Assembly: GCA_028571685.1 (NCBI GenBank)
Contig: CM053141.1
Location: 72,339,833 to 72,403,832 of the forward strand
DNA from: Heterohyrax brucei
Lineage: Eukaryota > Chordata > Mammalia > Hyracoidea > Procaviidae
Length of the DNA stretch: 64,000 bases
Direction of reading: 5' to 3'
Numbering within the stretch: the stretch's first letter is position 1; each line of letters opens with the position of its first letter. The notes under the pieces were generated by a model. The model was not told the origin of the DNA. It saw only the letters and a program-made list of their open reading frames with translations, and did no database searches. This document shows positions 23,080-35,112 of the stretch, one piece after another. The position numbers were made by a program, and so were the translations under genes.

Positions 23080-23257
23080 AAGCTCAGTCTCTGGAGGCCA
23101 ACAGCCCAGTCCACAACCCAGCATCAGAAATTACTAGCTATGTGTCTTTCAGCAATGCTATCCAGTCTCACTTAGCCTTGACTTCTTTTTTCTATCTGTA
23201 AAATGGATATAATAATACTAATACCTACCTCATGGGGTTATTGTAAAAATTAAACTA
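23080..23257 (+). mobile_element. MIR, sense
   Basis: 'actagctatgtgtctttcag', 'ctatctgtaaaatggatata' and 'cctacctcatggggttattg' are the MIR core and 3' blocks. Confidence 0.8.
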
Positions 23258-23261
23258 TGTT

Positions 23262-23745
23262 TGCTGTTGTGAGGTGCTATTGAGTCTGTTCCAATTAATA
23301 GCAACCCTATGGATGACGGAATGAGCCAATCCCTTGTCCTGCAACCTCCTCACAATCCTTGCTGTGTTTGAGCCCCTGTTTGCAGCCCCATGGCAGTCTA
23401 CCTCTGTGAAGGTCTTTCTTTCTCTTGCTGACCTAATTTATCAAGCAAGATGCTCTTCTCCAGAGACTGTCCCTCCTAATAACATGGCCAAAGTACATGA
23501 GACAAAGTTTTGCCATCTTCCCTTCTAAGGAGAATTCTAACTGTACTTCTTTCAGGACAGATTTGTTCCTTCTTCTGGCAGTCCATGGCATATTCAGTGT
23601 TCTTTGCCAATGCTGTAATTCAGGGCATCAGGCCTTCTTTGGTCTTATTCACTGTCCAGCTTTTACACGCATATGTAGTGATTGAAAATACTGTGGATTG
23701 GGTCAGAAAAACCTTAGTTCACAAAGTGACATCTGTATCTACTGG
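23262..23745 (-). mobile_element. RTE LINE 3' fragment, antisense
   Basis: From the reversed tail ('gttgtgaggtgctattgagtc') it runs through 'ggcagtccatggcatattca' and 'cactgtccagcttttacacg' to about 23,740. It is 5' truncated. Plus-strand open frames here are the unread complement of the LINE. Confidence 0.9.
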
Positions 23746-24222
23746 CTTTTTGAGAGACGTCGTAAGTAATCCACTATCTTTAATTATCAGACATCAAGGA
23801 AAACAGGTGTGCACATTACTTTACAACCAGAACCAGATGATACAGAACATAATCTGGAAAAAAAATTTCATGAGAAAAGCTAAATAGAAAATCCAAGAAC
23901 AGATTTAGGGTCTTCCTTAAGCCTCCGTCCATAGCCCGTACCAATCTGAGTACTTCTCACTGACAGGCTCTTCCTTCAGGATACATCTCCCCAGTGCACC
24001 CCATTTCCCCCAAGAAGCAAGGGGAAATTGATGAAAGATGGGATCGCCCTAATAAATCTTTATTCATAGCCTCCAATGTCTTTTTCAAACTTTACATTGT
24101 TAATGTGTTTTCTATCAATGTGATGTATATTTTTCAGAAAACAGTGAAAAAAGTAATATGTGTAATGCCACACACTCAGAGATAACCACTGTAAGCACTT
24201 TGGTGTATAGTCTTTGTGTTCC
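23746..24222. other. Single-copy stretch
   Basis: No gene or repeat is recognised between two antisense RTE copies. Confidence 0.45.
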
Positions 24223-24225
24223 TCA

Positions 24226-25310
24226 GAGTTGTTGTTGTTGTTAGGTGCTGTTAAGTCCCTTCTGACCCACAGAGACCTGATGTACAGCATGAACAGAACA
24301 GAACACTGTCCACAGCTGCTGCTATGTCTGAGCTCTATTTTGCAGCCACCATGTGAATTCATCTCACTGAGGGTCTTCCACTTTTACACCGACCCTCTGC
24401 CTTACCAAACATAATGTCCTTCTCCAGAGACTAGGTCTCACCATCCTCACTTCTAGGGAACACTCTGGCTCTATTTCTCCCAAAATAAATTTGTTCATTC
24501 TTCTGGCAATCCATTCAATATTTGTTCATCATTCTGGCAGTGCATTCAGTATATTCAATATCATTTGCCAGCACCATAATTCAAATGCCTCAGCTCTTCA
24601 GTCTTCCTTATTCATTGTCCAGCTTTTGCATACATATGAGGTGATTGACAATGCCAGGGCTTTGATCAGCTACACCTTAGTTCTGAGGGTGACATCTTTG
24701 CTTTTTAACATTTTGCATAGATTTGCCCAGTGCAGTGTGTTGTTTGATTTTGTGACCACTGCTTCCGTAGATGTTGGCTATAAATCCAAATAAAATAAAA
24801 TCTTTGACAGTTTCAGTATTTTTCCACTTATCATGATATTGTTTATTGGGCCAGTTGTGATGATTTTTTCTTTTTTTTTATCTTGAGGTGTAATCCATAC
24901 TTAAGGCTGTAGTCACTGATCTTCATCAGTAAGAGCTTAAAATACTCTTTACTTTCAGCAAGCAAGATTGGGTGATCCGCCTATTGCAGATTGTTGACGA
25001 GTCCTCCTTCCTGATACTCCATGCCTCTTCCTCTTCCTTCAGTCAGGCTTCTTGGATTATTTGCTCAGAATACAGATCAAATAAGTCTGTTGGACGGGTG
25101 TAACACTGACACACACCTTTCCTGATTTTAAACCGCATGATACCCTCTTGCTCTGTTTGAACAACTCTTCCTCTTGTTCTATATGTGTGAGTTCCTTACA
25201 GAATTTTCATTCTTTGCAGTGCTATCCATAATTTGTTATGATCCGTATGGTCAGTTGCCTTTGCATATTCAATAAAACACAGATAAATATCTTTCTGGTA
25301 GCTCCTTACA
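24226..25310 (-). mobile_element. RTE LINE, antisense, 3' third
   Basis: It starts with the reversed tail 'gttgttgttgttaggtgctg'. It runs back through the C-terminal region, the RT C-terminal part ('gtaatccatacttaaggctg' then 'gatcttcatcagtaag') and 'atttgttatgatccgtatgg' to about 25,310. A 31-bp near-duplication lies at 24,491-24,551. There are many indels and no intact frame. Confidence 0.9.
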
Positions 25311-25329
25311 GATAGAAATAGTTATATCT

Positions 25330-25545
25330 TTACGTTCGTAGATACAGGTATCTGTAAACGGAGGAAGAAAGACCGGTGATCTACTTTCAAAACTCAGCCA
25401 ACAAAAACTCTGTGGATTATGACATCCTAATCAGCAGCTGATCATGGGAATGGTGCAAAACCAGACAACATTTCACTCCATTGTGAACAGGGAGACCACG
25501 AGTCAGGAGTCAGCTTGACAGCAGCTAACAAGAACAACATAGATA
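25330..25545 (+). mobile_element. AfroSINE variant
   Basis: 'gaaagaccggtgatctactt' is followed by 'acaaaaactctgtggattat' and the tail 'cacgagtcaggagtcagctt' plus 'gacagcagctaacaag'. It is a diverged member of the 'agccattgaaaa' subgroup. Confidence 0.65.
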
Positions 25546-26712
25546 CTGATGTTTACACATTGGTGGGGCTATAGCAGACAACTGCAGAGGTTCTGCAGGA
25601 TGATGGTACTTTATGGATTCATATTCAGCCTTTTTTACTTGCATTATTACATATCTACTTAATCCTGAAGTCTTTCCCTCCTAAAGGCTTAAATTCCCTG
25701 GATTGTTCCCTATCCATTAAAGTCTAGTTGTACTCTTCCCAGCTGTGTTCCCCCCTCAGCCACTGGCCTCTGCAGCTAGCCCAGTTCCTCTGCGGGTAAC
25801 CAAGTCCAGAGAGTCCTCAGACTTTCCTACCACAAAGAACTGGCTGCTCCTACTGTGTCTTGGCTGAAATAAAGTAGGCCTGCTAAATTCAAGTTAACTA
25901 GTATTCAGCCAGCAGCTAGAGTTACCTTTGACCTCTACAGATTTGACACTCCCTTGAGCGTATCTTCTAATAACAAAGATCGTCTTCATCATTAGGGCTG
26001 GAGAGGTTTTTAGATGTAGTGACCAAAATATACATAGGGAGAGAAAAAATGTTTAATGAGCATTACTACATCACAGGCATAATTCTTGAAACTCTTTCAG
26101 GTTTTCGTAGGAAGTTATTTCTGGCTAGAGATAATATATACAAAGCATATAACACAGTGCCTAACACATGATAGTCAGTAAATGTCCCCATTTTACAGAT
26201 GAAGAAAGCAAATCTTAAAGAAGTGAAGTATTTACGTCAACTTTGATTCAAGCCCAGGAGTGCCTGAACCGTGCTATACTGCCTCTGTCTGTTTGGTTTC
26301 CAAGGACTTTGCAAACACCTAGGAGACACGGATGCTAGACATTAAACTCCTCTTTTTCAAAGTTTTGGTTCTTTTTAGACGAGAAAAGAACTACCTCTGC
26401 AGATACGCACAAGGACGTGGTTAAGGAGACTAGGAGCAATCATGCTTCCATCACAAAACCTGGTGGCATGGACATGTTAAGCATAGCAACTACATTCTTC
26501 TCCTTACTGTGTTCATAGTTTAGAAGTTTGCCACGGTTTGTTACTCTAAACTATGTATATTCTATGTATTCAGTTAGGATCACTGTTTCCCCTTGGCCTA
26601 TCCTCTAGGAAAAACTTAGCAATTATACTGAAACTCTCCTGACAAGACCTGCTTATAAATATAACATGTTGTTAACATTGCTCAGTTTGGAGGGATAACT
26701 TATTTTGCTGAT
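25546..26712. other. Single-copy stretch with a MIR remnant
   Basis: No gene is recognised. 26,140-26,284 is a probable antisense MIR, entered separately. Confidence 0.45.
26140..26284 (-). mobile_element. MIR, antisense
   Basis: 'acagtgcctaacacatgata', 'ccccattttacagatgaaga' and the end 'gaaccgtgctatactgcc' match antisense MIR, including its terminus. Confidence 0.75.
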
Positions 26713-26714
26713 AA

Positions 26715-26882
26715 TTATCTGGAAACCATGGTAGTGTACTGGTTAAGAACTATGGCTGCTAACCAAAAGACAGAGAGTTCAAATCCACCAAGAACTCCTT
26801 GGAAACTCTACAGGCAGTTCTACTCTGTCCCATAGGGTCAGTATGAGTCAGTATCAACTTAATGGCAATTAAGTTTGTTTCC
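26715..26882 (+). mobile_element. AfroSINE
   Basis: The full layout is present: 'ggaaaccatggtagtgtact', 'gctgctaaccaaaagacaga', 'ctacaggcagttctactctg' and the tail 'tatgagtcagtatcaactta'. Confidence 0.9.
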
Positions 26883-26924
26883 TTGGTTTTTGAATAATTT
26901 TCTGAAGCTCTGTTTTTATTAAAA

Positions 26925-27027
26925 TCACCTAGAGCTCCTTGGAAACTCTGTGGGGCAGCTCTACTCTCTCTAGGGCTGCTGAGAGTCAAAATCAACTCGA
27001 CAACAGTGGGTTTTTTTTGGGGGGGGG
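26925..27027 (+). mobile_element. AfroSINE, head-truncated
   Basis: The body 'agctccttggaaactctgtg' leads to the tail 'gagtcaaaatcaactcgaca' and 'acagtgggttt', followed by a T/G run. The head is missing. Confidence 0.85.
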
Positions 27028-28168
27028 GTTGTTTTTATTAACTTCTGTGATCACCTTCCATCTTCCTTTCTTTGGATAAATGTGGGCCTTGTTCCCTTCA
27101 CTCCTGATTTGGTAACAACTAACAGAAAACAAACAAACAACAGTATAAATGTTGGGTAGAATAACAATGACTATCCGAAATAGAATATGGAATGGGATAT
27201 CCAAGAACTTAACATATTTATATCTCGTCGTAGACTTTCTTATCACTTGCCTTCAAATTTAGTAATTCTGAAACCTTGAGGGAAGTCCCAGATTTAGCTG
27301 TGGGATCCAATTATCAATGTAGATGTTGGAAAAAAACGTTACCCAAATAATGGCCTTGGAAAGAGAGGTTGCAGAAGCAGAGATTTTAGCTGACACACAG
27401 AAACTTCATTTCTACCCACACTATAATCCCATAATCCTGTGATAGTTGCTTCAGCAACACAGAGGGATGATCTTTGTTCAGGCAAAGGACTCCTTTGCCA
27501 CTGCAACTGAAGGTGAGAAGGTGGGGATAAAGGTGAAGAAGTAGATACTTTCATAAAAAGGGTCTTTAGGTTTTAGGCTTGTCATATATGATGGCCTTAA
27601 TTTTCCCTGTGAAATAGGAGGACAGAAGAGATAGGGAAAGTGAGTTGAAGAGAGGAACGAAAGTGTTTAGCCCTTGTGATTGACCCATGTCCAATTGTTG
27701 AGAAAGTCGGTGCAGTGAATACACAGGGGTTAACGTGATACATTCAGGATCTAGTTTAGGTAAGGAAGGAAGCAACGCCATAAAAGAGATGAGCAATGAG
27801 GAGAAGAAGGAGCACTGAAAATCCGCTGTGTTTAAAGTAGATGAGGTTTAATAAGAAGTATCAGGAGAAAATGGAAGGAAGAGAGCAGGAAGAATAAAAA
27901 CTCGATCAAAGATTGATAAATTAGAGCTTAAGGTGTTGAGGGAGATGAAGTTCCAGATGAGATTAGGATGTATCCTGTCCCTGGGAGTTGGTGACTAAGA
28001 TGGAGAAACAATGAGTGTTAAAGACTGAAGACTGTTGATGCTAGCTTGTCAAAAGTCTGGATCCATAAGATTTGAAAACGCTTAACGATTACAGCCTTGC
28101 TTTTTTCTCCTGGTGATATCGTATCATTGCTTTATCGTACAGTTTTGTGTAATAAGACACTTCCAATC
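27028..28168. other. Single-copy stretch
   Basis: About 1.1 kb of AT-rich to purine-rich DNA with no recognised gene or repeat. Confidence 0.45.
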
Positions 28169-28171
28169 TTT

Positions 28172-28386
28172 GAAAGAGTCACTGGGTGGCATAAACTGTT
28201 AAGCTGTCAGCTACTGGACAAAAAATTAGCAATTCGGACACACCCAGAAGGGCCTCAGAAGACAGGGCTGGCAAATTGCTTCTCAAAGCAATTTCTATCC
28301 AAAAGCCTATGAAGCACAGTTTTATTCTGATATACATGAGGTCACCATGAGCTGGAATTGTCTCCACTACAGCTAATAACAATCTT
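28172..28386 (+). mobile_element. AfroSINE variant
   Basis: 'ttaagctgtcagctactgga' is followed by 'gcctatgaagcacagtttta' and the tail 'caccatgagctggaattgtc' with 'agctaataacaa'. It has the longer layout of the 15.6 and 36.7 kb copies. Confidence 0.7.
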
Positions 28387-28535
28387 TTAGAAACAAGGAG
28401 AAAACAAGATAAAATAGGTAGACAGCCAACTGAATGGAGAGACTATAAAAGCAATTATTGTATATAAGAAGTGGACAAAATTATGCAGATTCGGTGGTTT
28501 ATGGGTTATAACTTTTATCTACTCTACTAGAATGT

Positions 28536-28826
28536 GTTATTGCTGTCTACCATCAAGCTGGCCCTTGGCTCATGAAGTCACATGCAGTGGAATCTGTGCT
28601 TCATAGGATTTTCATGGGTTGGTTCAGAAGTAGATTGCCAGGCCTTTCTTCTTACTCTTTCTTAGTGCAGAAGCTCTACTGATACCTATTCAGCCTCACA
28701 GCAGCGCAAAAGCCTCCACTGACAGACAGGTTGTAGCTGCACTTGAGATGCCCTGACTGTAAATAGAACCAACGTCTCCCGCATAGAGGGCGAGAATCCT
28801 ACCATTGAATCATATAGGTTCCTTAA
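28536..28826 (-). mobile_element. tRNA-headed SINE, antisense, divergent long form
   Basis: The reversed head 'gtctcccgcatagagggcga' plus 'gaatcctaccattgaatc' looks tRNA-like. The body 'ttttcatgggttggttcaga' plus 'agtagattgccaggcctttc' matches the long AfroSINE middle block and also a piece of the RTE 5' region at about 48.9 kb. The head differs from the common AfroSINE, so this is probably a related but separate subfamily. Confidence 0.6.
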
Positions 28827-28829
28827 AGG

Positions 28830-29158
28830 AAAAGAGATCTATGACTCATCATCTGTATGTCCTATGACAGTTTTTAGCATGGCACCAATACATAGCAGTT
28901 ATTCAGTATGTTTGTTGAGTTGGTAGCTTGTAAACAGTTCCCATTGATCCTGAGATGTTAATATACTACTCTTATCAGTGCTCATATAAATGCTCAAATA
29001 TTTCTCATAATGCCTTCCCCAGGTGCAGCTTCAGGCTACTTGCATGGCTGGCAGTTCCTGATGGCTAAGAAGACAACTGTGGAAGCCACTGGGGACCGTG
29101 AGTTCTCCAAAGACAGGGGCAAGATCTCAGGGGCAAGAGAGCTGCTCGCCTCTCTCCC
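28830..29158. other. Single-copy stretch
   Basis: Nothing recognised. Confidence 0.4.
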
Positions 29159-29159
29159 T

Positions 29160-29722
29160 ATGTTTGTTGTTGTTGTTAAGTGCCACTGAGTCAGTTCTGA
29201 CTCATCGTGACTATACAACAGTAGGAAACACTGCCCGGTCCTATGCCATTCTAACAATCCTTTTTATGATTAAGCCCATCATTGTAGATACCGTGCTAGT
29301 TCATCCACGGAGGGTCTTCCTCTGTTTGCTGACCCTCCACTTTATCTTGCATCATGTCTTTCTCCAGGGGCTGGTCTCTCCTGAGAACATTGCCAAAATA
29401 TGTGAGACGATGTCTCACCATCCTCAAGTCCGAGGAGCAGTCTGCTGTATTTCTTCTGAGATGGACCTGTTCATTCTTCTGGAAGCCCATCACATATCCA
29501 GTGTTCTTCACCAACACTACAATTCAAAGGTGTGGATTCTTCTCCAGTCTTCCTCACTCATTGTCCAGCTTTTACATGCATATGAGGCAATTGAAAATAA
29601 TATGGCTTTGGGTCAGGTACAAGTTAGTCCTCACGGTGGTATCTTTGCTTTTCTAAAAGAACAATTTAAAGAGATTTTTTGCAGCAGATTTGCCCAGTGC
29701 AGTAAGTCATTTATATGTAATA
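29160..29722 (-). mobile_element. RTE LINE 3' fragment, antisense
   Basis: The reversed tail 'gttgttgttgttaagtgcca' is followed by 'ttcattcttctggaagccca', 'cattgtccagcttttacatg' and 'gcagcagatttgcccagtgc'. The complement happens to hold a 215-codon open frame (29,098-29,745, plus). It is antisense to the LINE and is not called as a gene. Confidence 0.9.
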
Positions 29723-30160
29723 AATGGCAACAATCCCCCGATTAGAAGGATGACACACATTTTTACAAAGAATCTGCCTCTGACTGTCTAGACACAGAGA
29801 GACAGTAAGTGCCAAGGTTACCAGGAGTATCTCTACACAGACTCAGGCTAAGAAAATGTTTTGGTTTGGGGTTTTGGGTTTTTTTGTTTGTTTGTTTGTT
29901 TGTTTTTGCCTTAAGATTAAGATACATGTATCTTTTTATGAGGACAGATACTGGATTATTTCAAAAATATTTTCTTAAAAACTTACTTGGATATTTACTA
30001 TACTCTAGGATAATATGTTCTGAATGCTGGCAAGTTCAAGTCCAGAAATGAAATGCAATGTGGTTTTGATCTCATTCCACTGTCTGTTCTGTTCTTAGCC
30101 AATCACTGAAATTGTTGGAGGGTTAGGAATGCTTCAGCTCAGTAAAGGGGCAGCTTGACC

Positions 30161-30183
30161 AAAAAAAAAAAAAAAAAAAAAAA
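30161..30183 (+). repeat. Poly-A run
   Basis: About 23 consecutive A with no recognisable SINE or LINE body upstream. Confidence 0.85.
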
Positions 30184-31159
30184 GCAGAACTATTGTAAAG
30201 CCTGGAGGGACTGGCCGAGGCCTCCACAGAGCTGGGCCATCTCCCCCTTGATAAGCTCTGTGTTTAGGACCAGACAAGAGGGTAGGGGTGAGCCCCAAAG
30301 CAGTGCATCAAGATCTATGGTTTAACAATATATATATTTTTGGTGGCCACCTGGGGATTAAATTAACATATGTAAAGTTCAAAAGGGAATAAAAATTCAT
30401 TACTAGAATGGGAGAGGTCATTTTTTTCCTGGATTCCTCCCAAACAAAAATTGAGAACAAGATTTCTTGCAATGAATACCCAAAGGGATTGTTTTTCCTT
30501 CAAAGGAGCCAACAGATGTTTCCATTCTTGTGAGAGCCAACTCTTGGTTAATCAGCACTTGGATATTCCGTTTTTCAGTTATTTCGGTTTTGCTTTTCTT
30601 TTTCATGTCACCAAACCTGAAGAGAGCCTCTCTCCAGTCGATGTGTGAGAAATTCTACTGTGGCTTTGGACTATCGGCTCCCATTTAGACAGAGCCAAAA
30701 GACAACTGCAGGACAAACAAGGTTTCTCTTTGTACTTATTACCCGGTTGCCTTCTCTAGGTCTCATCTTTTTGTTTTCTTCTCTTTAACATTCAACTCTC
30801 CTGGCATGTCCTTCTTGCAAATGCCTGCACCCATCAATGGAGCTTTGCTACCTTGCCTGCTCCCTGCCCCCATGTCCTTCCCAACCATCCAAACAGCCTC
30901 GCCTCCTTCATGCGCTGTGACACAGGACAGTCGGAAATTTGGGGCAGGTCACAGAATTTCAAAATGCTGAATAACGCTGCAGTGAAGACCCTCTGGAGAC
31001 TTCATTCACTGAAACTTTTTTTTCCTCACTTAGTGATTAAAAATGTAACATCAAAGATGGCATTGCCATTCACTTGTAGGACTAGTTCAAATGCTCAGAG
31101 CTCCAAGATCATGAGCCACTGAGATGGACATAACTCATATTACAGGGACAGAAGAAACA

Positions 31160-31345
31160 GGAGACATAATGTACCAAGACCTGTAACATGATCATCTCAT
31201 TTGATTTCCTCAATAACATGGCTAGAGTATTACTAGCCGCATTACGCAGATAAAGGAATTAAAGTTGAGAGATACTAAGTTCACACAGCTGGTAAGTTGA
31301 ATCCAGTCATAATTCAAATTCAGATGTGTCTTGCATAGAAGCTAT
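31160..31345 (-). mobile_element. MIR, antisense
   Basis: 'catctcatttgatttcctca', 'attacgcagataaaggaatt' and 'aagttcacacagctggtaag' are antisense MIR blocks. Confidence 0.75.
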
Positions 31346-31984
31346 TTGTGCCACACCTTTATTTTTGATTCAAGAGAGAATTTATGTAAACTTTAAGGAC
31401 ACTCCACTCAGAGTTACCTGCAAGTATTATCCTTTTTTTTTTTTCTTTTGGTGACTGAAGCCTTCTGGAGTCGCCCACTTTACAAGGTCCTAAACTGATG
31501 ACACAAGTGGTAGCAAATCAAAAGTCACCTTGGAGTGAGTGCAGGCAATGTGAAGTGCGGGAGTGCTTGTGTTTCATTATCTGAGCAAATGTGCTTATCA
31601 GACAACACCCAGAATGAAAGAGCAAAGGGGTTTTGATAGCTTGGAACAAGGATAATTAGATGCAGAATCTTATAGCCAAGCCCAGCATCATAGATGTTCA
31701 GAGTAATAACTAATGATCTCAGGGAGCATTAGAGGTGAAAGGGATTCTTCAAAACCACCTAACTGACCCTGAGGACAGGAGGTGTTGTGACTTGTGGTGT
31801 CTAATCAGAACCCCTTCTGAATAAGTAAGAATTGAATTGAATGAGGAAGCTACGCAAAATAGGAACTATATGATCTGTCCAGCGCTATAAAGCTGAGCCA
31901 CCTGCAGCCTGGATCTCCAGCTCTCCTTGCGGTGCAGAGCTGTGCTCATTTATTCTTTCCTTTGTCTGTTAGCTTGTTTGACAT

Positions 31985-32130
31985 AACAGTTGTTAAGTGT
32001 TCAAGACGTGTCAGGCAACCTGATAACTTTATTTGGATTATCCCTTTTAATTATTTCATTTAAACTCCACTATATGAAGCAAGCAATGTGATTATTCGAA
32101 TTTTACACTGGACTAATGTTACATTGACTC
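31985..32130 (-). mobile_element. MIR-like, antisense, diverged
   Basis: 'gttaagtgttcaagacgtgt' followed by 'tttaattatttcatttaaac' and 'attcgaattttacactgg' is weakly MIR-like. Confidence 0.45.
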
Positions 32131-33074
32131 AGTACAGAGCTCCTAACTCAGTATTCCAGGAAGAGAGAGAATGCGTATTGTCACACCATTCCCCCTCCCC
32201 CCAAAGAATTGAAACCTAATGATGTCAAAGTCCTACAAAAAAGTTAGTAGGAAAGAAAGGAAGACATTCAGGGTCCTCATCGGTTCCCTTTCAGTGAGTT
32301 TTCCTTATGTCTTACACTATAGAATAAAAGCCTTTCTTATATAAGATCTGAAAAGTTATTACCGAGATATGGTAGCTTTCCACTGACGACTTCTGCTTTC
32401 ACTACTTGCCCAACCTAAAATCATGCTCAGAGATTCAGTGAGGTCCCGACCTCACAAAGCCAAACAAAAATACATCTTTTACTGAAAACTCTTAGGTGAA
32501 CCAGTGAATAACCTACCACAGAGTGGAACTCGTATCACAATCATCGTGAAACATCTTGATTGTTTCCTGGTGAGCTCCTCTTTACTTTTAGCAGTTTCTA
32601 TTTTATTCCTTTTCCTAAAATCATCTCTATCCATCCATTCTGTTGGAGCAATTCAGCTCTAGCCCTCTGCACACATACCCTGCCTGCAATGTGAAATCTC
32701 AGTGGTTAGCTAAACAGCACTGTGCGTGACTCTTAGGACATGGATCCTGCCACTGAAAGTCTCATTCTGCTGATGCTAAGTCCACTATTGCTGCACCAGC
32801 AACCACCTTTCATGTCTCAGCTCCTCTCTATCTCCCTTCCTTCTCCATGTTTTCCTCAAGGGTTGGGCAGGAAATTCAAGAAAGTGATCTGGGTAATTCA
32901 TTCATACAGCATTCTTTCTCCTACTTTCCCTTGCCCCCTACACACACAAGCCCTTTTTCTCTACAGGGTTAAATAGCCTTTACAGTAATCTAAAGGAGTT
33001 TCTCTACTTCAGTATTTGTAATTACCTAATCACAAATTAATGCAACTGGAATTTTTTACACCTAGATTTTTAAT

Positions 33075-33245
33075 TTTGGAAACCCTGGTGGTATAGTGGT
33101 TAAGTGCCGTGTACGCTAACTCTGAGGTCAGCAGTTCGAATCCACCAGGGGCTCCTTGAAAACTCTCTGGGACAGTTCTGCTCTGACCTATAGGGTCGCC
33201 ATGAGTCAGAGTTAACTCAGTGGCAGTGGGTTTGGATTTGGTAGA
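33075..33245 (+). mobile_element. AfroSINE, near full length
   Basis: 'ggaaaccctggtggtatagt', 'ggttaagtgccgtgtacgct', 'gcagttcgaatccaccaggg', 'gggacagttctgctctgacc', and the tail 'catgagtcagagttaactca' plus 'gtggcagtgggtttgg'. It is one of the best-preserved copies in the window, with an intact B-box-like 'ggttcgaat' equivalent ('agttcgaat'). Confidence 0.95.
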
Positions 33246-33289
33246 TTTTAATGGTAACATAAGCGAACAAAATGAAAAAAATACCCTAC

Positions 33290-34130
33290 CATCCAGAAAA
33301 AGAACAACTGTATCTTAACTCTATGAACAAAGAGGAAATCAATCAGAAATTGAAGACTGTGTAACAAATATTGGCAGTAAGAACACAGAAGAGCAGAATC
33401 TATAGGATGTCATTCAAGCAAGGAAATTTCATATTTATATTAGTAAGTAAGAAAGAAGCACTTAATTTAAAAATTTAGAACATTAACTACAAAAGAACCC
33501 AGGAACAGAGTAAAGGTAAAAGCATAAATTAATCAAATATAAAGCCAAAAACATGTTAAAACCAATAAATAAATTCAACAGGAAGTTCTTGGCAAGGAGA
33601 GGGAAGAAGAGTCGCATTAAAAAATACCATTATTAATCTCATCAGTACATAAGCAGGCAAGCAAAAACACATTCAAAGAGAAGAAAGAATGGAGAAATAA
33701 TCACATCCACAAAAGAAATACAAATAATAAACACAACTCTAGGCAAGTGAAAATCTGGATAAAATATTTTCCAGAACTGACTCCTGAAAAACAGGATAAA
33801 AAATGAAGTCAAACAGAGCAGATTTTCAAAGAACAAAAGAGCAAAATATGTCAGTTATAGGCATCAGTTTATTTTTTCCCCTATTCAAATGAATGTTATA
33901 GCCTTAGAGTCACACATCCTCCCGTGGTTTGGTTAAATTCAACTATGAAACCTACTGTAGGACTGACGGTTTTGGGGGAATAGTGCCATGATAAGAATGA
34001 CATTGTAAATAAGCTGGAAAAATGAAAATCAACTGAGTAATACTGATGGAACAACTAAGTAGTTATTGGTAGAAAGAAAATTTGATTAATGCCTTACATA
34101 TCATATTAAAAATACACAAAGATTTAAATA
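33290..34130. other. A-rich stretch, possibly old L1 ORF2 remnant
   Basis: It is strongly A-rich on the plus strand ('aggaaatcaatcagaaattg', 'aaataccattattaatctca', 'ttttccagaactgactcctg'), as diverged sense L1 ORF2 would be. No unambiguous L1 motif is readable, so this is a weak call. Confidence 0.3.
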
Positions 34131-34214
34131 TTTAAACAATCACAAAAACCATGTTAGTATTTCTGCAATCTCAGAATGTGAGAAGTTTTTCTAAGTGTAT
34201 GATGCAAAACCCAG

Positions 34215-34890
34215 AAGGCATCTCAAAAAATGATTGTTGCCATTATTAGGTGCCATCTATCTGGTTCTAACTCAGTGCAATGTGTAGCGCAGAACGAAAC
34301 ACTGCCCAAGCTTGTGCTGTCCTCACAATTGCTGTTCTGCTTGAGGCCTTCTTTGCAGCATGTGAATCCATCTCATCGAGGGTCTTCCTCTTTTGCACTA
34401 TCTACCAAGCATGCTGTCCTTCTCTGGAAACTGGTCCTTCCTGAAAACATGTCCAAAGTACGTGAGACAAAGTCTCATCATCTTTGCTTCTAAGGAATAT
34501 CCAGCTGTATTTCTTCCAAGACAGATTTGTTTTCCTGGCAGTCCACAAGGTGGTCAATATTCTACACCAACACTACAAATCAAAGGCATCAGTTCTTCTT
34601 TGGCCTTCCTTCTTCATTGTCAAACTTTCATGTGCATAGAAGATAATTGAAAAAATGACTTCAATTAGCTACACTTTAGTCTTCAGAGTAAAGTCTTTGC
34701 TTTTTTTTTAACACTTTAAAGATGTTCTTTTCAGCTGATTCACCCAATGCAATGGGTGAATTTCTTGACTGCTGCTACCGTGGCATTGACTGTGCATCCA
34801 AGCAAAATTAAATTCTCCTATCTTTTGTTATCAGTATTTTGCCTGTTGGTCCAGTTGTGAGAATTTTTTTTTTCCTTTGTGTTAAGGTGT
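34215..34890 (-). mobile_element. RTE LINE 3' fragment, antisense
   Basis: From the reversed tail ('gccattattaggtgccatct') through 'ccaaagtacgtgagacaaag', 'tttcagctgattcacccaat' and 'gttggtccagttgtgagaat' to the RT C-terminal part at about 34,890. It is 5' truncated and non-coding. Confidence 0.9.
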
Positions 34891-34891
34891 G

Positions 34892-35112
34892 ATCTGTCAT
34901 TAGAGAATTAGTTAAGTAAAACATGGCATGCCCAACTAACAAACATAATATAACCATTGAAAAGAATGGGGCAAATCCATCTGTCAGATGTGGAATAAGC
35001 TCCAAAGTATACTGTTACATTTAACAGACGAATATAAAACTTGTACTCTGAACAAGTGATTCATAGAGTGAAATCACAAGACAACGTTATATTGTGTCTT
35101 ACTGATCCACTC
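34892..35112 (+). mobile_element. L1 3' piece, sense, old
   Basis: 'tagttaagtaaaacatggca', 'aatataaccattgaaaagaa' and 'tgtcagatgtggaataagct' resemble the L1 3' region (the repeat-unit order 'aataaattatggtacatcc...gcaaaatgc'). Moderate divergence. Confidence 0.5.

Larger units (their letters stand above)
29723..33072. other. Largely single-copy block
   Basis: No gene is recognised. It holds a TTTG-rich run near 29,878-29,906, a poly-A of about 23 at 30,161-30,183, antisense MIR pieces (entered separately) and a poly-T near 31,432-31,446. Short frames at 30.4-30.65, 30.85-31.1 and 32.7-33.0 kb have no recognisable motif. Confidence 0.45.

Noticed and set aside
29098..29745. The longest open frame in the window (215 codons, plus strand)
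   Set aside because: It lies on the strand opposite to an RTE LINE fragment. Its sequence is the complement of LINE 3' coding and tail, and the same sequence in other copies is broken.
33075..33170. tRNA gene from the SINE head with a B-box-like 'agttcgaat'
   Set aside because: The head is tRNA-derived but cannot fold as a complete tRNA, and it continues into the SINE body.
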